Of a DNA stretch of 64,000 bases, positions 17,801-25,256 are shown one piece after another (the stretch's first letter is position 1; the number at the start of each line of letters is the position of its first letter). Below the pieces are notes generated by a model. It was not told the DNA's origin and did no database searches. It saw only the letters and a list, made by a program, of their open reading frames with translations. Location of the stretch: contig JBLIEQ010000013.1 in NCBI GenBank assembly GCA_047633175.1, forward strand, positions 49,512-113,511, written 5' to 3'. This stretch comes from Motiliproteus sp047633175. GTDB taxonomy: Bacteria > Pseudomonadota > Gammaproteobacteria > Pseudomonadales > Balneatricaceae. The translations under genes and the position numbers were made by a program.

Positions 17801-19441
17801 AGTATCTCAGACAATGCCCTCCATGAATCCAACCCCTTAATCAGCAAAGACTCCGCCCTGCTCGACATCGCGGCCAAGAGCGATGCCTACCGCGACGATC
17901 TGCTCAAATGGGCCCGTGGGCTGGATGCAAATGGCGCCCAGCGCCTCGAGCTGGGAGATCCGCTGCATTCCCGTCCAGAGCTAGTGACCTACAACGGGCT
18001 AAGCGATCCACCCGCGAGCAGCATCTTCGTGGGTACCAACGAAGGCTTCCTGCATGCGGTCGATATCAATACCGGCATCGAACAGTTTGCGTTTATCCCC
18101 CAGGAGCTGCTCCGCAACCTGGACACCTATTACGTCAACGCCAGCACTCCGTCACGCCCCTACGGCCTGGATGGCGGCATCACCCTCTGGACCCAAGACG
18201 TCAGCAAAGACGGCGATCTGCAAGACACGGGCGATTTCGCCTACCTCTATATCGGTATGCGCCGGGGTGGGCGCAACTACTATGCGCTCGATGTCACCGA
18301 CATCAACAACCCCAGATTAATGTGGCAGATCACCGGCGGCAGCCCAGGGTTCGAGGCGCTGGGTCAGACCTGGTCTCAGCCGGTCAAAAGCAAGGTAATC
18401 TTCGATAACGTCAAATACGATGTCCTGATCTTTGGCGGGGGATACGATCCCAGCCAGGACGACGTCTCGGTTCGCACCGCCGATGCTGTGGGTAATGCGG
18501 TCTACATCGTCGATGCGGTGACGGGTGCATTAATCTGGTCCGCAGGCAACAACAATAGCCATAATGAAAGCCACGCGGATATGGATTACGGCATCCCCTC
18601 CCAGATCCGGGTCATCGACATCAATCAGGACGGCATCGCAGATCAGCTCTATGTGGGCGATATGGGTGGCCAGCTCTGGCGTTTTGATATCTACAATACC
18701 GACAATGATAATCAGCTGAACCAGTCTGTCGATATGACCAGGCTCGCCAATCTAGGCGGCAGCACTGCGGCCGACAACCGGCGTTTCTACTATCCTCCTG
18801 ACTTGGCGCTGGCTGTCGATGGCAAGCAGCGCTATCTGTCACTGGCGATAGGATCGGGCTTTCGTGCCCATCCTCTGAACACCTCCATCGACGATCGTTT
18901 CTATATGATCAAACAGTTCGCGACCCACGCCAAACCGGTCGGCTGGACAACGCTCACCGAGGCGGATCTCTACGATGCCACCGATAATCATATCGGCGGT
19001 AGCGACGCCACCCTGCAAGCCTCGGCCGAGATCGCCTTATCCAACAGCGATATCGACCGTAAAGAGGGCTGGTATCTGCGCATGCAAGACAGCGGCGAAA
19101 AGGTGCTCTCCGGCAGCACCACTATCCAGAACCAGATCGTCTTCACCTCCTACGCGCCGACGGCCGCCACCGAGGGATCCTGTAATCCAACCCAGGGCAC
19201 CAGCCGCGCCTATCTGGTCAGCCTGTTCGATGCCACTCCCTTGAAAGATATTAACGAGGATGGCAGCATCACGGCAGCAGACCGGGTGATCCAGCTGCAG
19301 ATCGGCAGTATCCCGGCGACACCGACGGTGATAGATACGCTGGACAGCAAACCGACAGTCTGGGTCGGGCCTGAACGACTCGACCAGGTGGATACCGATG
19401 TCGAATCCGCCCGAACCTACTGGATTGAGGAGAGTTACTAA
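14828..19441 (+). CDS. pilY1: Type IV pilus tip adhesin PilY1, large form
   Basis: PilY1 is a calcium-binding pilus-tip protein needed for pilus extension, surface sensing and adhesion. The ATG at 14828 has an AGGAG motif 5 bp upstream and gives a signal peptide (ILSSLISTWLICTPAWA), so the longer frame from 14714 is rejected as duplicate sequence. The protein is 1537 residues, long for the family. A von Willebrand A domain opens it (FILDTSGSMG MIDAS). About residues 130-660 then contain three or more homologous modules (DDAEQ...LD, GLRF, ISNAYLSF, AFIIE). The C-terminal beta-propeller starts at GDPLHSRPELV and holds a Ca loop, DINQDGIADQLY. It overlaps the next ORF by one base. Confidence 0.93.
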   Translation: MTVINRKLRIILSSLISTWLICTPAWADDTEIYFGGSNSSTIKPNVMFILDTSGSMGSKDGGNISRMDRMKQALTNVLNNAEDINVGLMRFTNPGGPVLYPARDIDQALTGDTTNSLITGNVDVRIGSGNNDAEELSDGTVRLNSTLLEILNPGSATISRTVSHSNDDAEQPLGSKAKLDSTDLEMLYEGNTEQVIGVRFRLVDIPQGTHISNAYLSFSVKNHYDGDLSVRIFGEDTDNARVFRNKKNNLTKRNQTTASVDWDIADADAPTSGQQMQSVNISTIVQEIVNRDGWVANNKMAFIIERISGSSSDKRQFHSFDSTTDSDLRPQLHIDYSAASGSGEMQTVGLRFNDVSVPQGATITSARLKLSAGDSNAESASLTFWGELAGHSDPFDVSVHNLSGRTPTTNSVGWIGTPAWSYGSTYTAPELLTIAQEIVDLSVWCGGNSMTFFVKGNAQRIMQAFENDVDKAPELEISYDIDTVAEGACIYQPYSYNILAGSDDAEQDRSTMQLSSSDLDLGEKTVGLRYSSIPLAADTTLSNAYIEFTADAANSGATSLTIRGHLNANPTTFTTGSNNISNRTLTSAAASWTPETWNQSGDTLQSPNIASIINELTAQNGWASGNAMAFIIEGSGQRRSESYDSSNLAPRLVLYAKPNDVTATSGTVRSEMIAAVQSLPNDGWTPIVDTLYEAARYYRGEPVEYGRNRGTGGNKQLKRISHTESYAGGLVVYPDGCTAENPGASDCAGESLIDAADSVPTYITPITEDCQANYIVLLTDGLANHNNSIQKIKDMTGATSCIGNDSDETCGIELIDFLHTQDQLSRAQDQIIKTYTIGLEFETDWLTSLAETGGGSFFQAESASDLTSAFDTIIKTIKAVNTTFVQPSVTINQFNRFSHRDDVYFSLFKPQETSKWYGNLKKYQLKGSPATLYDNRSPQQPAIDPLTGFFGIDSRSFWSVDEDGNAVEKGGAASKIPVTRNLYTNVSGAELSISDNALHESNPLISKDSALLDIAAKSDAYRDDLLKWARGLDANGAQRLELGDPLHSRPELVTYNGLSDPPASSIFVGTNEGFLHAVDINTGIEQFAFIPQELLRNLDTYYVNASTPSRPYGLDGGITLWTQDVSKDGDLQDTGDFAYLYIGMRRGGRNYYALDVTDINNPRLMWQITGGSPGFEALGQTWSQPVKSKVIFDNVKYDVLIFGGGYDPSQDDVSVRTADAVGNAVYIVDAVTGALIWSAGNNNSHNESHADMDYGIPSQIRVIDINQDGIADQLYVGDMGGQLWRFDIYNTDNDNQLNQSVDMTRLANLGGSTAADNRRFYYPPDLALAVDGKQRYLSLAIGSGFRAHPLNTSIDDRFYMIKQFATHAKPVGWTTLTEADLYDATDNHIGGSDATLQASAEIALSNSDIDRKEGWYLRMQDSGEKVLSGSTTIQNQIVFTSYAPTAATEGSCNPTQGTSRAYLVSLFDATPLKDINEDGSITAADRVIQLQIGSIPATPTVIDTLDSKPTVWVGPERLDQVDTDVESARTYWIEESY

Positions 19442-19590
19442 TGCCAGTGCCGATGCATTCCCTCCGTGCGCGCCAGGACCAAGACCAGCCGAACGCTACC
19501 CTGGTGCAGGTGGATACCGATGTCGAATCCGCCCGAACCTACTGGATTGAGGAGAGTTACTAATGCCAGAGCCAGTGCCGACGCACCCCC
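19385..19590 (+). repeat. Tandem duplication of the pilY1/pilE border
   Basis: A 62-nt block from CAGGTGGATACCGATG through GAGAGTTACTAATGCCA is identical at 19385-19446 and 19507-19568, a shift of 122 bp. Diverged homology (GTGCCGATGCATTCCCTCCG versus GTGCCGACGCACCCCCTCCG) continues for about 25 bp after a 6-bp indel. The unit carries the last 18 codons of pilY1, its stop, a GAGGAG Shine-Dalgarno and the pilE start. Confidence 0.95.
19441..19563 (+). CDS. 40-residue chimeric ORF between pilY1 and pilE
   Basis: The ATG overlaps the pilY1 stop (TAATG) with a GAGGAG motif upstream. The ORF reads MPVPMHSLRARQDQDQPNAT, resembling the pilE leader, and ends in DTDVESARTYWIEESY, identical to the PilY1 C-terminus. 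It then overlaps pilE by one base. It was therefore made by the border duplication and is probably translated, because both junctions keep the coupling geometry. It occupies the place of pilY2 in Pseudomonas aeruginosa but has no similarity to PilY2 that I can see. It may be a neutral linker cistron. Confidence 0.5.
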   Translation: MPVPMHSLRARQDQDQPNATLVQVDTDVESARTYWIEESY

Positions 19591-20069
19591 TCCGCGCCCT
19601 CCTCTGTGGAGCACACAAGAAGCAGCCGGGCTTTACCCTGATCGAAGTGATGATCACCGTCGCTATCGCCGGCATTCTGATGCTGGTCGCCTATCCCAGC
19701 TATCTGCAGTACCTGGTCGACAGTCGGCGCACCGATGCCCAGAATGCGCTGCTCGCCTTCGCGACTACAATGGAACGTTACCGCAGCGACCACAGCAGCT
19801 ACGCTGACGCCCATAGCGGCACTGGCTACCCGAACCCACCCAAGAGCAGCGTCTTCCCGTCGCAGACCCCGATCGATACCGGCGACAAGTTCTACAATTT
19901 GAGCCTGCAGGCCGCCGACAACAACAGCTACACCCTCAGAGCGACCCCGATCACCGGCACCGGACAGGACGGCGTGGGCTACTTGGAACTCACCTCCATC
20001 GGCATTAAACGCTGGGATAAAGACGATAACGGCACCATCGGTACGGGTGAGGCGACCTGGAGCCCGTAG
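19563..20069 (+). CDS. pilE: Minor pilin PilE
   Basis: This is a 168-residue type IV pilin-like protein. The leader is long (23 residues, MPEPVPTHPLRALLCGAHKK...), followed by G/FTLIEVMITVAIAGILMLVAYPSYLQYL, with Glu5 present. PilE is the minor pilin that connects the tip complex to the major pilin. It is the last gene of the operon and is followed by a bidirectional terminator. The leader overlaps the duplicated border sequence, so its unusual length may come from that event. Confidence 0.88.
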   Translation: MPEPVPTHPLRALLCGAHKKQPGFTLIEVMITVAIAGILMLVAYPSYLQYLVDSRRTDAQNALLAFATTMERYRSDHSSYADAHSGTGYPNPPKSSVFPSQTPIDTGDKFYNLSLQAADNNSYTLRATPITGTGQDGVGYLELTSIGIKRWDKDDNGTIGTGEATWSP

Positions 20070-20080
20070 GAGTCGACCCT

Positions 20081-20110
20081 GTGAGAGCCTGCCTGCAGGC
20101 GATCTTTTGA
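20081..20110. repeat. REP-like element, family A copy 2
   Basis: GTGAGAGCCTGCCTGCAGGCGATCTTTTGA matches the element at 11558 with one substitution over 28 bp. The two copies flank the whole pilus operon. Confidence 0.75.
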
Positions 20111-20169
20111 CCCTCTTTACCCGAACCCCACAGATCTGTTTCTGATAGCTCAGTGCAAGGACAACAGAC

Positions 20170-20208
20170 AAAAAAAAGGGATACTGCGAAAGCAGCATCC
20201 CGTTTTTA
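20170..20208. terminator. Bidirectional intrinsic terminator between pilE and lipA
   Basis: GGGATACTGC-GAAA-GCAGCATCCC forms a 10-bp stem with one mismatch and a GAAA tetraloop. It is flanked by an A tract on the left and TTTTT on the right, so it can serve converging pilE and lipA transcripts. Confidence 0.88.
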
Positions 20209-20223
20209 GATCAAATATTTAAC

Positions 20224-21216
20224 TTAGCTAATCTTTTCACCGTGTGCCTGACGATCGGCATGATAGGAGGAGCGAACCAGCGGACCACTGGCGATCCGCT
20301 TGAAGCCGAGTTTTTTACCCAGAACCGCCAAGGCATCGAACTCATCAGGATGAACAAAACGCGCGACCGGCAGGTGATCGCGACTGGGCTGCAGGTACTG
20401 ACCGATAGTGATCATATCGACCTCATGAGCACGCAGATCGCGCATCACCTGTTCGATCTCTTCGATCGTCTCACCCAGGCCGACCATCAGGCCAGACTTA
20501 GTGGTGACATCGGGGCAACGCTGTTTGAATTTCTGTAGCAGATCCAGCGACCACTGGTAATCTGACCCAGGCCTGACCTCTTTGTACAAGCGGGGTACGG
20601 TCTCCAGATTATGGTTAAGCACATCAGGAGGAGATACCGCCAAGGCATCCAGCGCCACGTCCATACGTCCCCTGAAATCGGGCACCAGGGTTTCAACCTC
20701 GATATGTGGCACCAGCTTACGGGTCTCGGAGACGCATTCGGCGAAATGGGCCGCCCCTCCATCGCGCAGATCGTCCCGATCGACCGAGGTGATCACTACA
20801 TATTTGAGACGCATATCGGCGATCGCTTCGGCCATCTCACGAGGCTCATCAACCTTCAACGGATTCGGCCGACCGTGCGCCACATCACAAAACGGACAAC
20901 GGCGGGTGCAGATATCACCCATGATCATAAAGGTCGCGGTGCCATTGCTGAAACACTCACCTAGATTCGGGCAACTGGCTTCTTCGCAGACCGATGACAG
21001 TTTGTGCTCACGCAGCACCTGCTTGATCCGACTGATCTCCGGTGACGAGGGTAACTTGACCTTCAGCCAGCTCGGTTTCTTAAGCATGTCGGCTTTTTCG
21101 GTCGGGATTACTTTAATAGGAATCCGAGCCAATTTATCTGCGCCGCGCAGCTTAACCCCTTGCACTGCTTTAGCCGATTTACTTTTTATTGGGTCTAAAA
21201 GTTGATCCTGAGCCAT
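20224..21216 (-). CDS. lipA: Lipoyl synthase
   Basis: LipA is a radical-SAM enzyme that inserts two sulfurs into octanoyl chains on lipoyl domains. The 330-residue protein has the auxiliary cluster motif CEEASCPNLGEC and the radical-SAM motif CTRRCPFC, plus the C-terminal RSSYHA serine motif that ligates the auxiliary cluster. It lies downstream of lipB with a 37-bp gap, in the conserved lipB-lipA order. Confidence 0.98.
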   Translation of the reverse strand: MAQDQLLDPIKSKSAKAVQGVKLRGADKLARIPIKVIPTEKADMLKKPSWLKVKLPSSPEISRIKQVLREHKLSSVCEEASCPNLGECFSNGTATFMIMGDICTRRCPFCDVAHGRPNPLKVDEPREMAEAIADMRLKYVVITSVDRDDLRDGGAAHFAECVSETRKLVPHIEVETLVPDFRGRMDVALDALAVSPPDVLNHNLETVPRLYKEVRPGSDYQWSLDLLQKFKQRCPDVTTKSGLMVGLGETIEEIEQVMRDLRAHEVDMITIGQYLQPSRDHLPVARFVHPDEFDALAVLGKKLGFKRIASGPLVRSSYHADRQAHGEKIS

Positions 21217-21253
21217 CTGAAGTTGCCTATGAGCAGTCTAAATAAAAACCGTA

Positions 21254-21940
21254 TTAAAACAGTTGAGCTGATGCGGTTATTGAATCGTACCCCAACCGAC
21301 CGATAAAGATCTGTTGCAAGCGTGCCCCAACCTCCGCCAGTTTACACGAAGAATGCTGCTGTGGATTGGCCAATGTAATCAACTGCGTCATCGACAAACC
21401 CGCGTAGCCACAGGGGTTAATACGTAAAAACGGGCTAAGATCCATATCGACATTCAGCGCCAGACCATGAAAGCTGCAACCGCGTCGTACCCGTAATCCC
21501 AGCGATGCAATCTTGGCATCGCCCTGTGAGTGCTGTTTTACATAGACACCCGGGGCATCAGCCTTGGGGTAACTCTCGATTCCATAACCGGCCAGCAGCT
21601 CCACCAGCGCCTGCTCCATCAGGGTTACCAGTTCACGCACCCCTATTTTTAAGCGGCGTAGATCCAGCAGCAGGTAGACGACCAGCTGGCCGGGACCGTG
21701 GTAGGTCACCTGGCCACCCCGATCGACCCTGACCACCGGAATATCGCCCGGCGCCAGCAGATGCTCGGGCTTACCGGCCTGCCCCTGGGTAAATACCGGG
21801 TCATGCTCGACCAGCCAGATCTCATCCGAGCTGGCTGCATCGCGGGTATCCGTAAAGTGCTGCATCGCTTCCAGGACCGGCAGATAGGCCTGGCGACCCA
21901 GCTGGCGGATCATCAGCGGACGGCTGAGTGCATCACTCAT
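21254..21940 (-). CDS. lipB: Octanoyltransferase LipB
   Basis: LipB moves octanoate from acyl carrier protein to lipoyl domains, giving LipA its substrate. The 228-residue sequence includes RGGQVTYHGPGQLVVYLL and the catalytic Cys/Lys region CGYAGLSMTQL with KIASLGLRVRRG. The start overlaps the ybeD stop (ATGA type), so the two are coupled. Confidence 0.96.
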   Translation of the reverse strand: MSDALSRPLMIRQLGRQAYLPVLEAMQHFTDTRDAASSDEIWLVEHDPVFTQGQAGKPEHLLAPGDIPVVRVDRGGQVTYHGPGQLVVYLLLDLRRLKIGVRELVTLMEQALVELLAGYGIESYPKADAPGVYVKQHSQGDAKIASLGLRVRRGCSFHGLALNVDMDLSPFLRINPCGYAGLSMTQLITLANPQQHSSCKLAEVGARLQQIFIGRLGYDSITASAQLF

Positions 21941-22212
21941 CAGATCACCATCTTGACCTTGCCGGTCGCCATCAGCTCCAGATGCAGGCTTTTTAGTTGC
22001 TCGGGGCCGGTTGCGGTAATGGCCAGGCGCACCGACACGAAGGTGCCGTTGCGGCTTGGCTGGGTAGTTACTTGGGTGGTATCCAGATCCGGGGCATGCT
22101 TAAGCACGATCTCAATCACCAGGGCTTCATAGTCGTCTCCACCCAGTCCGATCACCTTGATGGCGTAATCTGCGCAGGGAAACTCTATACGGGGTGGTTC
22201 CTGTTGGTTCAT
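21940..22212 (-). CDS. ybeD: YbeD family protein (DUF493)
   Basis: This is a 90-residue member of the YbeD/DUF493 family. The fold resembles ACT-like regulatory domains and the function is not established. IEFPCADYAIKVIG and the C-terminal LELMATGKVKMVI are typical. It sits immediately upstream of lipB as in most gammaproteobacteria, and its start is one base from the stop of the transaminase gene. Confidence 0.92.
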   Translation of the reverse strand: MNQQEPPRIEFPCADYAIKVIGLGGDDYEALVIEIVLKHAPDLDTTQVTTQPSRNGTFVSVRLAITATGPEQLKSLHLELMATGKVKMVI

Positions 22213-23094
22213 CTATTTTTCTCGTTTTCTAGTTTTCTCGTATTCAAAGAACATCTGGCGTTCAAACTGTTGAAACAGCTCTGCGACCCTCCGCCACAGC
22301 GGACCAGGGACACCTGCCGCTACGGGCTGGTCATTGATCCGGATCACCGGCAAGACGCCCCGGGTAGAACTGCTTATCCAGACCTCCTGGGCCTGTGCCA
22401 GACGCTGTTCGGCAATAGGCTGCTCGATACAGCAGATACCCGCCTCTGACATCAGTTCTAATAGCAGGCTGCGGGTGGTGCCTGCCAGGGCATGGCTATC
22501 CATCAAAGGCGTATACACCTGACCCTGCTCAACCACGAACAGGTTGCAGGAGGCACCTTCAGTCAGATAGCCCTGACGCACCAAGAGCGCCTCCTGTGCG
22601 CCCTGCTGCTGCGCTTGCCGGATCGCCAATATATTGGCCAGCAAACCCGTGGCCTTAATATCGCAACGACCCCAGCGCTGATCGGTGACCGTCATGGCGA
22701 TCACTCCCGCGATCTGCTCAAGCGGCCCCTCCAGTGCGATCCGGATCGGATAGCTGTAGGCAAATACGCTGGGTTGCAGATCCTCGTCATAGCGCAACGA
22801 ACGCTCGCACATCACTCCGCGACTGATCTGCAGATAAACAGCCTGGTGCACGCCCTCATTCAGGTCTAGCAGCCGATCAAACAAGGGCTTCCAGTCCAGA
22901 TCCAGAACAATGCCTACCGCATCCAGACAGTATTGCAGCCGCTGCAGATGCTGCTCGAGGCGAAACCCGATACCGTAAAAGAAAGGGATCACCTCATAGA
23001 CCGCATCGCCAAACAGAAAACCGCGATCCATCACAGAGACGCGGGCCTGAGCCATCGGTACAAATTCACCGTTGAGATAGACGATCACTGACAT
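22213..23094 (-). CDS. dat: Class IV PLP transaminase, D-amino-acid type
   Basis: This is a fold-type IV PLP enzyme of 293 residues. MDRGFLFGDAVYEVIPFFYG near the N-terminus and the lysine in CDIKATGLLANILA (expected Schiff-base lysine) match D-alanine transaminases or branched-chain transaminases. Placement between dacA and ybeD-lipB, where many relatives carry a dat-like gene, suggests D-alanine or D-glutamate supply for peptidoglycan. Branched-chain or aminodeoxychorismate lyase activity cannot be excluded from sequence alone. Confidence 0.85.
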   Translation of the reverse strand: MSVIVYLNGEFVPMAQARVSVMDRGFLFGDAVYEVIPFFYGIGFRLEQHLQRLQYCLDAVGIVLDLDWKPLFDRLLDLNEGVHQAVYLQISRGVMCERSLRYDEDLQPSVFAYSYPIRIALEGPLEQIAGVIAMTVTDQRWGRCDIKATGLLANILAIRQAQQQGAQEALLVRQGYLTEGASCNLFVVEQGQVYTPLMDSHALAGTTRSLLLELMSEAGICCIEQPIAEQRLAQAQEVWISSSTRGVLPVIRINDQPVAAGVPGPLWRRVAELFQQFERQMFFEYEKTRKREK

Positions 23095-23166
23095 GAGAGA
23101 CTAAACCAGCAGGGACGCTCGAGGGCGCCCACAGACAAACAAATCATTGCAGCGCGGGCCGCAAGA

Positions 23167-24348
23167 TCAACCGATCAATGACAGGAAGAATAATACAATA
23201 CTGTGCCATATCCGAGTAAATAAGCCCGCAGGTTCTACGGTTTCCAATGCAATAACGGGAATCTGCTTTAACACCTCGTCACCCAGGGAGATGTTCAGGG
23301 TACCATAGCTGCGGCCCGCAACGATCGGCGCCTGAATCACCTTATCCAGATCCAGGGTAATGGACAGTGCCTGGCTTTGACCGCGAGGGATCGTCACTGC
23401 AACGCGCTGAGCCACACCAAGCTTAAGCGTATCCTGCGCACCCGACCAGAGCTTGGCGGTATTAAGCACCTCACCCGTCTGATAGAGTTCGGTTGATTCA
23501 TAGTAACGGAAACCGTAGGCCAGCAGTTTCTGGCTCTCCTGTGCCCGCGCTTCTTCACTGCTGGTACCCATCACCACCGAAATTAAGCGCATGCCGTTAT
23601 CGGTAGCCGAGGCCACCAGACAATAACCCGCCTCCTCGGTATGCCCGGTCTTGAGTCCGTCGACGTTGCTATCCCGCCACAGCAGCTTGTTCCGGTTAGG
23701 TTGACGTATCTTATTGTAAGTGTAGTACTTCTCTGAATAGAGCGAATAGTTTTCCGGATAATCCTGAATAAGACCCCGTGCCAGCAACGCCAAGTCATAG
23801 GCGGTAGTGTAGTGGTTCTCGATCGGCAGACCCGTGGCATTCTGAAACGCCGAGTTGCGCATCCCCAACTGACCGGCATGCTGATTCATTAGATCCGCAA
23901 ACGCACTCTCGCTGCCGGCGATATGCTCGGCCATCGCCACACTGGCATCGTTACCCGACTGAATAATGATTCCTTTCAATAGGTCCTCAACCTTGACCTG
24001 GGTTCCTTCACGAATAAACATCCGTGATCCCTGGGTTCGCCAGGCTTTCTCACTTATCAACACCCTGTCGTCCATCGAGATATTGCCTTGAGCGAGTTCA
24101 TAATCGGCAATATAACTGGTCATTAGCTTGGTCAAACTGGCTGGAGGCAGGCGCTTATCGGCATCCTCAGAGATAATCACCTTGCCGGTACTGGCATCCA
24201 TCAACACATAGGCGGTAGCAGCCAGCGCTGGCGGAGCGGGTATCAATACCGGTGCCGCCGTTGCAGAGGTTGTTAGCACCAGGCAACACACAACGGCATT
24301 GAGGAGTCGAAAAATCTGGGTCGGAATGCTCGGGAAAACTATCATCAT
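23167..24348 (-). CDS. dacA: D-alanyl-D-alanine carboxypeptidase (PBP5/6 type)
   Basis: This low-molecular-weight penicillin-binding protein trims pentapeptides in the periplasm. The 393-residue product has an N-terminal signal (VVCCLVLTTSATAAP), the active-site motif SLTK (PASLTKLMTSY), SGND and KTGHTEEAGYC. A PBP5 C-terminal beta domain and an amphipathic/hydrophobic anchor (RIWHSIVLFFLSLIG) follow. All features and length are standard. It lies downstream of rlpA in the cell-elongation block. Confidence 0.95.
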   Translation of the reverse strand: MMIVFPSIPTQIFRLLNAVVCCLVLTTSATAAPVLIPAPPALAATAYVLMDASTGKVIISEDADKRLPPASLTKLMTSYIADYELAQGNISMDDRVLISEKAWRTQGSRMFIREGTQVKVEDLLKGIIIQSGNDASVAMAEHIAGSESAFADLMNQHAGQLGMRNSAFQNATGLPIENHYTTAYDLALLARGLIQDYPENYSLYSEKYYTYNKIRQPNRNKLLWRDSNVDGLKTGHTEEAGYCLVASATDNGMRLISVVMGTSSEEARAQESQKLLAYGFRYYESTELYQTGEVLNTAKLWSGAQDTLKLGVAQRVAVTIPRGQSQALSITLDLDKVIQAPIVAGRSYGTLNISLGDEVLKQIPVIALETVEPAGLFTRIWHSIVLFFLSLIG

Positions 24349-24410
24349 GACTCTACTGTGGGTTAAAAATATACGTCAGTTTAAACAATGCGACTAATGT
24401 AGCGAATGGA

Positions 24411-25256
24411 TCAGGGCAAGTCCAATATCTGAGTCGTCGCAAAGCCCTCTGCGGCAAGCTGCTCTAAGACGCCATCAAATCCTGCCTGGGTAGCATCGAC
24501 GACGGGACCGACACGTACCCGATACAGGGGTGGAGTCGCGGTATTCTTTGTTACTTCAACGTGTTGATCCCGCAGCAGCAGCTCTACCCGGGTTTTAACG
24601 CTTTGGGCCGAGCTCCAACTGGAGAACGCGCCCACCTGAATAAATCGATCTTTCGGCTGCGGCTTTCGCACCTTTGCTCCAAGCAGGGCGTTGCTGGCCG
24701 GCCGTTGGCTCGCGACGGTGATGATCTGTATCTCAACCCTCGCCGTGCCCTCCTTTAACATATCGAGCTTAAAAGCCGCCGCATAGGACAGGTCTATCAG
24801 ACGCGCACCATGAAACGGGCCACGATCATTAACCCTGACGACCACCTGCTTGCCATTGTCGAGATTAGTCACGCGGACAAAGCTGGGCAGCTGCAGCGCT
24901 TTATGCGCCGCACTCATCGCATACATGTCGTAGATTTCACCGTTGGAGGTGAGATGACCGTGGAATTTTTTACCGTACCAGGAGGCAATACCCCGCTCAA
25001 GATAACCCTCATTGGAATCAAGCAAGGAGTACTCTTTTCCCATTACCTTATAGGGTGATTTATTACCGCCACGACTCGATAGTTCAAAGCCGGGCACAGC
25101 GTCAGCCACCGCGGACAGGTCCACCTCAGCACTCGGGCCATGATCCTGGTCAATGCTGTAACGCGACGGCTGACTGGTCGAACAGGCCGCGACGAACAAC
25201 ATCAACAAGGGGACCAGCAGCCTGAGGTAGTTCACGCTAAGCGCCTTTTTTCTCAT
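24411..25256 (-). CDS. rlpA: Septal/lateral wall lytic transglycosylase RlpA
   Basis: RlpA is an outer-membrane lipoprotein that cleaves denuded glycan strands. The 281-residue product has a lipobox (LFVAAC, Cys near residue 25). A double-psi beta-barrel RlpA domain (GIASWYGKKFHGHLTSNGE, VRVNDRGPFHGARLIDLS) and a C-terminal SPOR domain (IQVGAFSSWSSAQSVKTRVE...) follow. The start overlaps the mltB 3' end by 20 bp, so the mltB tail repeat is constrained by the rlpA leader. Confidence 0.95.
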   Translation of the reverse strand: MRKKALSVNYLRLLVPLLMLFVAACSTSQPSRYSIDQDHGPSAEVDLSAVADAVPGFELSSRGGNKSPYKVMGKEYSLLDSNEGYLERGIASWYGKKFHGHLTSNGEIYDMYAMSAAHKALQLPSFVRVTNLDNGKQVVVRVNDRGPFHGARLIDLSYAAAFKLDMLKEGTARVEIQIITVASQRPASNALLGAKVRKPQPKDRFIQVGAFSSWSSAQSVKTRVELLLRDQHVEVTKNTATPPLYRVRVGPVVDATQAGFDGVLEQLAAEGFATTQILDLP

